Below, piece after piece: positions 28,230-36,547 of a stretch of 36,547 nt of DNA. The notes beneath the pieces were generated by a model. The model was not told the DNA's origin, did no database searches, and was given only the letters and a program-made list of their open reading frames with translations. Position 1 is the stretch's first letter. The number at the start of each line of letters is the position of its first letter. Source of the stretch: Chara braunii (taxonomy: Eukaryota > Streptophyta > Charophyceae > Charales > Characeae); contig BFEA01000570.1 of NCBI GenBank assembly GCA_003427395.1, positions 823,592-860,138 on the forward strand, in the 5' to 3' direction. The position numbers and the translations under genes are program-made.

Positions 28230-28977
28230 GGGCCTCCCTCCACTACCACTACCAACATTGTCAAGAGACAAAACATGGCGGTGTATACCCATGTTCTAGC
28301 GTAAGATTCTTTCTCTCTTTTTTTCTTTTCTTTTCTTTTCTTAAAGCTGCCTTCTCCTCATCGGGGGACAGCCATATATTTTTCTTTCACCTCACATATC
28401 TTTTTAACTGGCGTTCTGCCATGTCATGGAACATATTTCTTTTCACTACGTACCCCTATTCCTAAGGCTATACGGCGACCGCTGCGAGCATAGCTTTCTA
28501 CCTCTCTTTGGTGAAGGGAGGTTACCTCTCTCGGTGGAGAGGGGTAACGGCATGTTTGCCCCTTTGCCCTAGCGTTTTAGGGTGCAGGGTTGGGGCCGCC
28601 GGTGGGGGCCCGGCTAACACAAGGACCGAGCATTTGCCAGTAACTGGGCCTCCCTTTTCATCTTCCCCCACCCCCATCAAGTAGCAGTAGTGTCTAAAGC
28701 CAACACACACACGCAACCCACTCACACACGCACTCACACCCGTGTTGGCTGAAGACCTTACTGATGCCGACTGGGAGGATCCAGCTGACTATCTCAGTTG
28801 GTTGGCACCAAGAGTGCTACAGGCGGCCATGGCGATTGAACCCACGACCTCTTGAATGCCACTTGTGTCCCTAACCACTTGAGCTAGGCCGCTCATTCTC
28901 ATTTTGTCTTGCACCTTTTTTTTTCTTTTTCTTTTTCCTCTCATTTTGCACATTTCGTGAGCAGTGAAGCTAGGCCT
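28230..28977 (+). mobile_element. GGGCCT-family MITE expanded by insertions
   Basis: The left part GGGCCTCCCTCCACTACC, then ACAAAACATGGCGGTGTATA and CATGTTCTAGCG, matches the 1601-1725 MITE. The right part CATTTTGCACATTTCGTGAG then AGTGAAGCTAGGCC at 28943-28976 matches that element's right end. About 630 bp between them, including a family-2 SINE, is absent from the 125-bp relative. Flanking target duplication is not clear. Confidence 0.55.
28785..28895 (-). mobile_element. tRNA-derived SINE, family 2, copy 3
   Basis: On the minus strand, 28893 to 28823 folds as a tRNA-like unit. GCGGCC at the 5' side pairs with GGCCGC at the 3' side. TAGCTCAAGTGGTTAGGG gives an A-box, GGGTTCAATCG a B-box, and CGTGG pairs with CCATG around the TTCAATC loop. 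The 3' body (TGTAGCACTCTTGGTGCC) is shared with the 10.9 and 18.6 kb copies, which makes a SINE more likely than a functional tRNA gene. Confidence 0.7.
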
Positions 28978-29029
28978 TTTTTATGTTCTTCTCCCTTCCG
29001 GGGCACGGTTCCACTAGCACACGAGTCAT

Positions 29030-30265
29030 GTGCGGCACTGTAAGAAAAGGAAGAAAAGTAGCCAATGCCTAATCAGGACAGAGTGGTACATGACTGTTGC
29101 AGTCTCGCGTACCACCGCGAGGGAGTCCCTTCGTGTGCCTGATGGGATTCCCTCCTCTAACAGTTGCCATGCCCCGGAGCAGCAGCTGCAGAGCTGTGCG
29201 ACGGGCAGGAGTCTTCAAATTGAAGACGGCCATGCTCAAGATATGGACACCTCGGCCCCGGAGGGGGCTGAAGCCCATCAGCAGCAGCTGCCGACGGACA
29301 TGGACATCCAGGTGGCAGTACCAGCGCCGCCTGAACTATGCATAGACAGCCCGCCCTCCCTGCCCCCTCCGCTGGCCGCCAATGACGAGGTTAAGCAGAA
29401 ATTAGAATTCCTCACGGAGTGGACTTTGGTCAAGATCTTCTCGCTGGCGGAAGACAAACCTGCGGATAGGCTCAACAACAAACACTGGGGGGAGGCAAAA
29501 ACTGTACTTATGTACAGCCCCCGTGTCTTGGCGACTGTTGAAAAGTATGGTAACGTGTCGGCTATAGACTGGATGGATGTTGGGGCCGCAATAGTCCTCG
29601 TGGTTAATCAATTCTTGGACAAAATGGAGGAGTATGCGACCAGGACGTTTGGGGCCGCGGAAGTGGCCCCTGCCCACAACCCAGCAGGCACGCAATCGGA
29701 GGCATTTTGCGACGAAGGTCTCGCCTGGCCTAAACTGCTTATCCACGAGCTGTGTGATACGCTGCATGCCCTCCCGCGCAGAGACCTGTCGGAAGAGGTG
29801 AATGAACAACAGTCCGCTGGAGAAGACCGCCAAATATGCTCCCCCCCTGCACCGCAGATTGATCTTCTCTCTCAGCAGGGAAAATGTCTTGCCTTGTGTG
29901 CCTCTGGCCAAGCCCAGGATATACCACACCTCCCACCTGAAAAGATGGGTCATCGGGTGAGGCTGGAGGACGACGACCAGGTTCCGCCTATTATGCCACC
30001 AGGGGTTGTCATCTTTCCCCTGACCAAGGTCAAGAAAGCAGGGCAGTGGGTGCTGGGCCTTGGGCCGCCGCAACAGCACCCCTCCTTGCCTCAACCTACG
30101 CCCCCGGGCAGACTGACGCTGGAAGGTTGGAGGGGCAACCCGTCCACGGCGGTCATCCTGAAAAGACTCAAGTATTGGGTTAGGGAGACACGTACAGAAG
30201 GGGTGATGGGGGCCCACCTCTCTCACACTTCCCAAAGGCATCATCCCAGTGATTTTACTCATTGA
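29030..30265 (+). CDS. LINE ORF1-like protein, no recognised domain
   Basis: The open frame spans 411 codons but the first codon is GTG. The first in-frame ATG is at 29090, giving 391 residues. Its place before the endonuclease frame suggests LINE ORF1, usually an RNA-binding chaperone. I see no CCHC knuckle or RRM. The N-terminal 110 residues are Gln/Pro/Ala-rich. The middle is predicted-helical (VKQKLEFLTEWTLVKIFSLA, then AIVLVVNQFLDKMEEYATRT). The C-terminal part is Pro-rich. Low stop density and clean codon use suggest it is real. The true C-terminus probably lies further on in another frame. Confidence 0.6.
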   Translation: MRHCKKRKKSSQCLIRTEWYMTVAVSRTTARESLRVPDGIPSSNSCHAPEQQLQSCATGRSLQIEDGHAQDMDTSAPEGAEAHQQQLPTDMDIQVAVPAPPELCIDSPPSLPPPLAANDEVKQKLEFLTEWTLVKIFSLAEDKPADRLNNKHWGEAKTVLMYSPRVLATVEKYGNVSAIDWMDVGAAIVLVVNQFLDKMEEYATRTFGAAEVAPAHNPAGTQSEAFCDEGLAWPKLLIHELCDTLHALPRRDLSEEVNEQQSAGEDRQICSPPAPQIDLLSQQGKCLALCASGQAQDIPHLPPEKMGHRVRLEDDDQVPPIMPPGVVIFPLTKVKKAGQWVLGLGPPQQHPSLPQPTPPGRLTLEGWRGNPSTAVILKRLKYWVRETRTEGVMGAHLSHTSQRHHPSDFTH

Positions 30266-30530
30266 TCCTAAAATCAGACTGCAGAAAAGGGCCAACCTCA
30301 ACTGGTTTACACACAAACAGCTGATGGACTTCAGCATCACATGATTCACAGCCGGCGGGGCCTAGACGCAACCCGAAGTCCTCACTTTTATGCAATTGTT
30401 CTTGGAGGATAATGTGCTGCAAGAACAAAACCAATGGGATGATCCACCCGCTGTCCTCCCCGTCAAACTGATTGGCTGAGCGAACTGACTGCTGAATTCA
30501 TAACCGCAGCCTAGTACGGCTAAAGTACAG
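30231..30530 (+). pseudogene. Decayed continuation of LINE ORF1
   Basis: In the frame starting at 30231, PKGIIPVILLIDPKIRLQKR continues into NLNWFTHKQLMDFSIT, then, past TGA and TAG, into VLTFMQLFLEDNVLQEQNQW and AVLPVKLIG before more stops. The peptide quality suggests a frameshift near 30230-30245 followed by nonsense decay. The alternative is chance reading in a non-coding interval between ORF1 and ORF2. Confidence 0.4.
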
Positions 30531-30605
30531 CTAAATATTATTGCATTATGAGGAACCATGCAAACCAGATGACCCGGCTAACATGGGACAACCGCCAACC
30601 CGTGA

Positions 30606-31531
30606 CCTTGTTCTCCCCGCCCCCTGATCGCTGCACCGGCCCCGCCCGCACAACAACAACAGCCCCACCCACCCCCACGACCCCCGTCCCCTCCTGTCTT
30701 TCCCCGGATCAGAACCCCCCCTCACTGGGCGGTCAAGCTGGCCAGGGCAGACATAGACATTCGTTCGCTCAATGTCAACGGCCTCATCCAAGCAACAACA
30801 GATAAGAAGACAGCTATATGGGATATGCTCAGATCCCCAGTCTCTGGGGGTGGCCTGATGCGGTCTGCATTCAGGAAACTCGCCTTCAACACACACCCCA
30901 GCACGAGGCGAAGGTCAAATTCATATGGCCCTACACAAGCTACTCAGCGCCAGAAGTTGACATAGCATTGGCTGGAGTTGCAATTTGGCTCCCGCCGTCC
31001 TCCAAACTCAAACCGCTGTCGATACAATATGATCACCAGCAGGGACGGTGGGTGTGCCTCAAAGTGGCTTATGAGGAGGACGAGTTCTACATTGTTAACG
31101 TGTATGCACCCAATGACCCCATCGACAGGGTGGACCTGTGGCTTGCCCTGCTCCAAAACGTTCCGAACGATGCCCCGACTATTATGATAGGGGACTTTAA
31201 CACCACCCTCGACCCGGAGATGGACCGTAGGTCCACCTCCCAGAGGGTGGATCCGGAACCCCCTTCGTTGCCCGACCTCGGCCCGGACATACTGATGCTG
31301 AAACAGCTGATGGCATACAGGGAGCTCGAAGATGCATACAGAATATTGCACCCGACACAAAAAGCCTTCACCTTTTTATCCTCCAAAGGCTTGGCCAGCT
31401 CGCGAATTGATCTTGCGCTGGTGTCAAAGAAACTGATGGGCTTGACTACGACTGCTGAAATTGCAGCAATCAGCCCGTGTAAATCCTTTGACCATAGAAT
31501 GATAACCCTGTGCCTCTCCTTCCATGCTTAA
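30606..31531 (+). pseudogene. LINE ORF2 part 1: APE-type endonuclease, frameshifted
   Basis: This domain nicks the target DNA to prime reverse transcription. The N-terminus reads IRSLNVNGL and KKTAIWDMLRSP in the 30606 frame, open back to TGA at 30603. Reading moves to the 30818 frame near the G5 run at 30846-30850, where PDAVCIQETRL begins. Counting from the ATG at 30818, catalytic and structural motifs are QETR (19-22), VYAPN (95-99), GDFN (125-128), SRID (195-198) and FDHR (224-227), so the metal-binding and catalytic residues I can check are intact. It ends at an in-frame TAA (31529-31531). The same frame continues past it. Confidence 0.9.
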
Positions 31532-32557
31532 ATCCAAAAAGGCCCGGGTTTCTATAAGCTCAACACGTCGCTGTTGCAGCTCACCAAATTCCAGGAAATG
31601 GTGCGGGAGTTCTGGCAATACTGGCACTCCATAAAACTGCCATCGGATGCGGGCCGTACAGTGGGTTGGTTCAATGATGGGATTGCCCAACTGCGAGACA
31701 GGGCCAAGAAATTTTCCATACAGACGGCCAGAGACCGCAAGGCGATAATCGACCGCCTTATGCGGGAGCTTGAAGAATGGGACCAGGCCATCACAGAGGA
31801 CCCCCAACACACCCCTTCCTTCGAAAAGTTGCAAGCAGCAAGAGACCACCTCCAGGCCTACCTGGAAAGGCAATCGCAGGCATGGAGGATACAGGCTAGA
31901 ATAAAAAAAGAACACACCGATGGGACAATGGCGAGGTCCTTCTTCAATAAAGCAAAAGCTCGCACCCGGGCCTCAGCTGTCCCGCGGCTCAGGCACCCCC
32001 TAGATGATAGTGCTCCGACTGCTATAAACTTGAACACTTATGCAATCACCGACTACGCAGCCACATTCTACAAGGACCTGTTCACATCGGCTACACCCCA
32101 AAAAAACCCCGACGACGTCCGGGGGGCCAGGGATGAGTTGCTTCGCATTCTGCACGCGCGCTTGACGCAAGAACAAAAAGAGGATTTGGATAGGCCGCTG
32201 CTACAGGAAGAGGTGAGGGGGGCCTTGCAGGACATAGACAATGAGAAAACACCAGGGATTGACTCTTTCCCAAAAGAGTTCTGGATCTTATTATGGGACC
32301 TCCTCAAAGATGACCTCATGGATTACATAAGAGTTGTTCAAGAGGAGGGCTCCTTTGGGGGTATGATTGGTCAAGGGGTTACGACGCTCCTCTACAAAAA
32401 GGGAGATAAGGAGGACATTACAAATTATAGGCCTATCACGCTCCTCCCGGTCCCCTACAAACTTGTGGCCAAAGCTCTCACCACTCGCCTGCTGCCGCAC
32501 ATGAACCTGGTAATCCACCCGGATCAAACGGGATTCATGCCGAACCACAACATCTAG
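31532..32557 (+). pseudogene. LINE ORF2 part 2: linker and N-terminal reverse transcriptase
   Basis: It is in the same frame as part 1 after the TAA. GPGFYKLNTSLL immediately follows the stop, a conserved post-endonuclease motif in LINE ORF2 proteins, so the stop is internal to the gene. A charged helical linker (RDRKAIIDRLMRELEEWDQA) leads to reverse transcriptase blocks EKTPGIDSFPKEFW (about 32247), VTTLLYKKGD, NYRPITLLP (about 32423) and HPDQTGFMPNHNI. A TAG at 32555-32557 interrupts, and DNILLVNETI continues in frame. Confidence 0.9.
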
Positions 32558-33568
32558 GACAACATCCTGCTGGTCAACGAGACTATCAAATATGCACTTC
32601 AGCGTAGAGTCCAAGCAGCCATATTGTTCATAGACTTTGAGAAAGCTAATGACCACGTCGATTGGGACTTCCTGGATATGTGCCTGACAAAAATGAATTT
32701 CGGTTCTCGTTCCTGCCAATGGGTCCAAACCCTCCACAGATTGGCCACCACAAACATTATGCTCAATGACCACCTCTTTGCACCGATCAGATTGCACAGA
32801 TCGGTACGCCAAGGGGATCCCATCGCACCGTTGCTTTTTGTTATCGTCATGGAGGCTCTTGCAGCGCTGATCAGAGCCCACCCGAAAATCAGTAAAATAC
32901 CGATCCCGGAGATTCCGGATCGCCTTGTCCCGGTCACTTCGCTGTTTGATGATGACCTCACGGTCCTCATACGTGCAGATCGGGACAGTCTGCAAACCCT
33001 CTCCCAAACTATACACCTCTTTTCACTGGCAGCGGACATGAAAGTGAATTGGGGCTCAAAGACAGAGGGTTGGTGGCTCCACCCCCAAGACGTGCCCCCA
33101 CCACCAACCCCGTGTGTCGCGTGGGCGAGGAAAGAAGATGCTATTAGGATATTGGGGGTGAAGCTAACAGCAATGGGACCCCCGGTGGACCATGGAGACA
33201 ACCTTGTGAACCTGTCCATCAACCGCCTTGCAAGATGGGAGGGGCTGCACACATCACTGGTCGGACGTGCGTTGGCAATCAACAATGCCGTCCTGGCAGC
33301 TATATGGTACAAACTGGCGGTGTGGCCGCTGACACCGCAACAACACACCCGACTAAAAAAAACGCTCGCAACATATCTATGGAAGAACAGCGCAACAGAG
33401 GACGGGTGCTTGGATAGGGTCGGATGGGATACTCTCACACAACCGAGATCTGTAAGAGGGATGGGGATACTTGACCCTCAGAGTGAGACTGAAGCTATGA
33501 TGTTTAAAGTATTAACCAGACTCCTTGTAGGGAACGATATTCCATGGGGACCTCTGGCCTGCATATAG
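32558..33568 (+). pseudogene. LINE ORF2 part 3: reverse transcriptase catalytic core, mutated
   Basis: This is the frame continued after TAG. Counting from 32624, blocks are IDFEKANDHVDW (3-14), SVRQGDPIAPLLF (60-72) and SLFDDDLTVLI (106-116). The usual FADD/YADD metal site reads FDDD, an Ala-to-Asp change beside intact Asp-Asp. The usual FEKAYDRVDW is FEKANDHVDW. A RGMGILDPQSETEAM thumb-like block follows. Reading ends at TAG (33566-33568), and IVGLAPDTMPPSHIHLFRW continues in frame. The stops and Arg-to-His fit C-to-T and G-to-A decay. Confidence 0.9.
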
Positions 33569-35218
33569 ATAGTTGGACTGGCGCCGGACACAATGCCCCC
33601 CAGTCACATACATCTGTTCCGATGGCTCACCAATAACCACTGGTCGATCCCAAACCCTCGCCGACAGTCACAAGCCGGTGGTGCAGCACATGCCACCAGG
33701 CAGGACATTCACAATGACCCCCTCTGGACGACCATGATTAAGTTATGGAGGCAGCGAGGCCCCAAACAAAAGCGCACNCCTNACAGGTGNCACACTGTGT
33801 GGCGGCANCCACTANTCGGAAACCCNTTTATCCTGAATGAAGAGGGGGACCCCTTTGTACTCACAACCAACTCGCCGTGGCTGGTCTGGGCAAAAAAAGG
33901 NATCTATACAGTGGGTGACCTCTTGGATCAGGTCGAACAGAAATGGCTCTCGCCGGCCAGCCTGCGTGCAAAGCTAAAACATGTAAGGAATATCGAAGAC
34001 AAGGCTCGCCAACTCGTCGATGCACTTCCACTGGCCTGGCAGCAAACTCTCAAAACAGGCCCGATGATTTGCCCGCACGATTGGGTGGTCAGGCATGTTG
34101 ATCTGCCACAACCGGATAAAGTGTACAGAGTTAGCGACAGAAACGGGGGGAACTGCACACTGGAAGCCTTTGCCCTGCACGCCCCGGGGAAGTGGTTATC
34201 CCAACTCAACCGGGATGCGGACTCTGACAATACAGATTCGTGGGTTGGATTGATTAATATCAGAGTGGTGGGGGACCAGGTCAAAGGATTCCAGGCGTAT
34301 GAGCCGGCCACACCCGTGGCTCTGCTCCCATTTGACCCGGATGAATGGGAATGGACGGGCCAACAAAGCCTGCATATCTGGGATTATACGGTCAAAGGAG
34401 GGTATAAGGCAGCCCGGCCTCCACAACAGATTGCGAAAACGCTCTTGCACAGATGGGAACGGGACTCACCACTTGACCCACAGCTGCTGCACACCCTCCC
34501 TTGGACCAAATATGCTAAGCTCATGCCCACGAGCCTCAGGTCCCTGCAATGGCAAGTCTTACACCGTTGTCTCCCCACCCCCGATTGGATTGTTTCTAGA
34601 ACAAACCTCAAGCAAAAAGGACTGTTGTCCCCCATCTGCACGTACTGCTGTCGGGCCACACAGCCTGCCAGGGCAACACTCGAGCACTACCTCCTGGCCT
34701 GCCCAATGGCGGCTCAGATATGGAGGTGGTGGGAAGTAGCGTTCTTCTCGTTGATGGACCACCGCATACCATGGGACCTTGGTCTCATCCTCCTCGGCGA
34801 ACACCAGCATCTGCTTGCAAACTGGTCTCCGTTCGCAGTTAACCTCTTCTTATATACGAGGCTGTATGTCCTCATGCAAGCCTGGAGGGCGAGATGCTCC
34901 TATGAGAGAAAAGACCACCAGTTTGGTTTGCAAAGAGCGCAGCAGGAGATAGAGGACGAAATCAGATCCCATACCCTAAATGCCTGGAAAACCATGTCAC
35001 GAGAGTACCACGAAGAGAAGGATGCAATCCTCAGGGAGGCCATTCGGGAATCGTATTGCCAAATATGGCAAGACCCCCACCATCTCTTCTCTGCACTACA
35101 ACACGATCTCAACATAGAATGGAAACCATGGCGAGCAGGGGAGCTGGCCTGGCAGAGGAAACCCCTGTGCGACTTTCAGGTCCCGTTCCTTCCGACCAAC
35201 TTTCTGCTCGTCTCTTAG
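33569..35218 (+). pseudogene. LINE ORF2 part 4: C-terminal domain with zf-RVT-type knuckle
   Basis: The longest intact piece has 541 codons from ATG 33593. A zinc knuckle CTYC (349-352) with His365 and Cys370 in LEHYLLACPMAAQIWRWW matches the zf-RVT-type pattern. SLRSLQWQVLHRCLPTPDWI before it is the usual lead-in. A charged helical C-terminus ends in FLPTNFLLVS. Seven unresolved bases (33778, 33782, 33790, 33808, 33815, 33826, 33901) blur about 40 codons near the start. The TAG at 35216 is followed by low-complexity Pro/Arg reading, so it is taken as the natural stop. Confidence 0.85.
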
Positions 35219-35500
35219 GCCTCAACCCGCCCCCGCACACGCCCTCGCCCGTCTGTCCTCCTGCTATCCCCGGCTATCTCCAGCGTTGCCCTGCCCCACC
35301 CTGCCCCCACTCCCGCATTGCTGACAGTCTAACATTCTTTCGTATCCTTTCACAACGCAGCAGAAGGAAGGGGCAACGACGTCACCTCGAAGAAGTTGGA
35401 TAGTCAGAAGTGGAGAAACTGCAGCCGCAGACCGGAGTCCCACCCCAGGAAGGGGTCAGCGGATTAACAAGACAAGGGTGGCTGCCTACATAATGTGAAA
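35219..35500 (+). other. LINE 3' region, C-rich
   Basis: Pyrimidine-rich sequence (CCGCCCCCGCACACGCCC type) lies directly after ORF2. It contains no gene. Confidence 0.5.
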
Positions 35501-35880
35501 GTCACAGGCATCTGTGCTGATAGCAGCAACCATGGTCCTCAGGGTTTTTGGGTTGGGGGCTAGGGGGGACTGCAGTACGCTCCCAGACCCAAATAGTATT
35601 GATTTCAGGTCACACAATGCATGAACTACTGTAATCTGTGGCGTTAGGGAGTTGTCGCGGTCCTTAGGGTTTAGGGCTTACACACTCTGAGGGTCACAGG
35701 CATCTGTGATGATAGCACCAGCCACGGTCCTCAGGGTTTCGTGTTGGGGGCTAGGGGGATTACAATACGCTCTCAGAATCAAGAAGTACTGTTTTCGGGT
35801 CACACAATGCATGAACTACTGTAGGAGTTGTCGCGGTCCTTAGGGTTTAGGGTTTATGGGTTAGGAAGGCTACAATATGC
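35501..35880. repeat. Tandem duplication, period 176-192 bp
   Basis: GTCACAGGCATCTGTG at 35501 and 35693, GGGTTGGGGGCTAGGGGG-type strings, TCACACAATGCATGAACTAC at about 35610 and 35801, and GTTGTCGCGGTCCTTAGGG at 35651 and 35827 recur in order. It lies within the proposed LINE 3' region. Confidence 0.85.
35836..35862 (+). repeat. Short TTTAGGG-like motif run
   Basis: CTTAGGGTTTAGGGTTTATG and GGTTAGG give two to three imperfect copies of the plant-type telomere unit. Each tandem-repeat copy carries part of it (also at 35660). It is far too short to be a telomere. Confidence 0.4.
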
Positions 35881-36403
35881 TGCCCAGATCGAGACGGCTC
35901 GATTGCAGTCCTGCGCAGAGGCCATACCCCGACAGCCAGGGTCAGACTCGAAAACAGTGGACACAGCCACATGCAATGACGCCCATATTCAATGGCCGCG
36001 CGAAACAGAACTGTTATAGTCTCATATGGTACAACTCGGACCGAGGACTCCAACTCGGTCCACGTACAAATGGAATATGATTTGGCTTCATGAGTATTCA
36101 AGGAATAGTGTTTGTCAGACTCGGGCTACAACCAACCGAACACAGTTGTCCTGTGGGCAACTGGCTTAGGACGCAGCAGGGGGGCTGCAAACACCATGGG
36201 TAGGAGTTTAGCTACTATTGGCAGGAGAAGCGTAGACATTGAAGCACGGCGGACACCACCCTGGGTGGGGCTGGGCTAGTGGGTAGTGTGAGCTTTGCAA
36301 TTTGGGAGGGTAACATATGCAGCACTGGGGGAGAGAAGAAAGCTCAGGAAAATGACTCTAATGGCCATATGCCCAACAATCACTGTACCACAAAGATGTA
36401 TCC
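35881..36403. other. Unassigned, probable LINE 3' region
   Basis: No gene or repeat is recognised between the tandem repeat and the tail module. Confidence 0.35.
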
Positions 36404-36547
36404 AGGGGACGCTGGACCCGATTTCCAGCAGGTGCTGTTCCCCACCAATAGATGGAGCCACCCCGACGGTGCTAGATGTGTCTGCTCTTATCAGCACACC
36501 TAGCATCCGATCAGGTTGTTTTCCAAAAAAAAAAAAAAAAAAAAAAA
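36404..36547 (+). mobile_element. Poly(A) retroposon tail module, intact reference copy
   Basis: GGGGACGCTGGACCCGATTT, CAGCAGGTGCTGTTCCCCAC, CAATAGATGGAGCC, TGTGTCTGCTCTTATCAGC and CACCTAGCATCC lead to GTTTTCC and 23 A, where the window ends. TGTCTGC and GCAGGTGC-type strings give it internal hairpin potential. Other copies are at 10471, 24104 plus 25343, 24354, 26162 and 26803. Confidence 0.85.

Larger units (their letters stand above)
29030..36547 (+). mobile_element. Near full-length LINE (non-LTR retrotransposon), inactivated
   Basis: Order is ORF1 (29030-30265, with decayed reading to about 30530), then ORF2 with APE endonuclease, reverse transcriptase and zf-RVT-type knuckle (30606-35218), then about 1.2 kb of 3' sequence with tandem repeats, the tail module (36404) and 23 A at the window edge. 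ORF2 carries one frameshift and three in-frame stops, so it is dead. Seven isolated N between 33778 and 33901 suggest the consensus was built from several near-identical copies. The 5' boundary is uncertain. The poly(A) as this element's own tail is inference. Confidence 0.8.

Noticed and set aside
30606-35218. In-frame TAA and TAG codons as evidence of a genetic code where they encode Gln
   Set aside because: Only three occur, all explained by C-to-T decay. ORF2 also ends at a plausible TAG, and the gypsy and ORF1 remnants carry similar nonsense decay.
35836-35862. Telomere or chromosome end
   Set aside because: Only two to three imperfect units occur, inside a longer tandem repeat.

Overview
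This window reads as nuclear DNA from a large, repeat-dominated eukaryotic genome, assembled from short reads. There is no operon structure and no dense coding. Nearly every recognisable open frame belongs to a transposable element. Lineage cannot be proved from the sequence. LINEs whose C-terminus carries a zf-RVT-type zinc knuckle, short TTTAGGG-like motifs, and C-to-T decay at CAG, CAA and CG sites fit the green lineage (a plant or streptophyte alga). That assignment is inference.

Layout. 1-640 is a degenerate GATGAGGATGGGGAAGA minisatellite. 0.85-8.2 kb holds foldback MITEs ending in CTACCGTCTTC, several two- or three-copy tandem repeats and a (CT)n(CA)n microsatellite. 8.7-11.1 kb holds two SINE families and a three-copy 209-239 bp repeat. 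11.7-12.2 kb is a Ty3/gypsy RNase H remnant. 13.27-13.58 kb holds five regularly spaced palindromes with compensatory base changes. A 110-N gap at 13.9 kb is flanked by identical 73-bp ends. 16.825-19.667 kb looks like one DNA transposon with GGCTGTGTGT termini and AGTA direct repeats. At 20.3-22.4 kb the minus strand carries the only candidate host coding material: a 66-codon secreted or membrane peptide frame with a polyadenylation signal, and protein-like frames with a splice acceptor.

22.581-22.618 kb is a Nextera mate-pair junction adapter left in the assembly. It is followed by a 95-bp exact copy of 3783-3877, a single N and an (AG)n run, so the join there is artificial. 23.285-25.405 kb is a 3' LINE fragment split by a 1.16-kb DNA transposon with a clear 3-bp target duplication. 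25.6-28.98 kb is a nest of GGGCCT-terminal MITEs, poly(A) retroposons and SINEs. 29.03-36.55 kb is a nearly full-length LINE: ORF1, APE endonuclease, reverse transcriptase and zinc knuckle. It is broken by one frameshift and three in-frame stops, and poly(A) at the window edge may be its 3' end.

How the parts relate. At least six copies of a roughly 140-bp poly(A)-tailed module occur in the window. Two lie downstream of and in the same orientation as LINE ORF2 ends, which suggests a 3' tail shared by LINEs and short retroposons. Insertion order can be read from target duplications: a retroposon inside a MITE at 26.8 kb, and a DNA transposon inside a LINE tail at 24.2-25.3 kb. I found no complete host gene with confidence.
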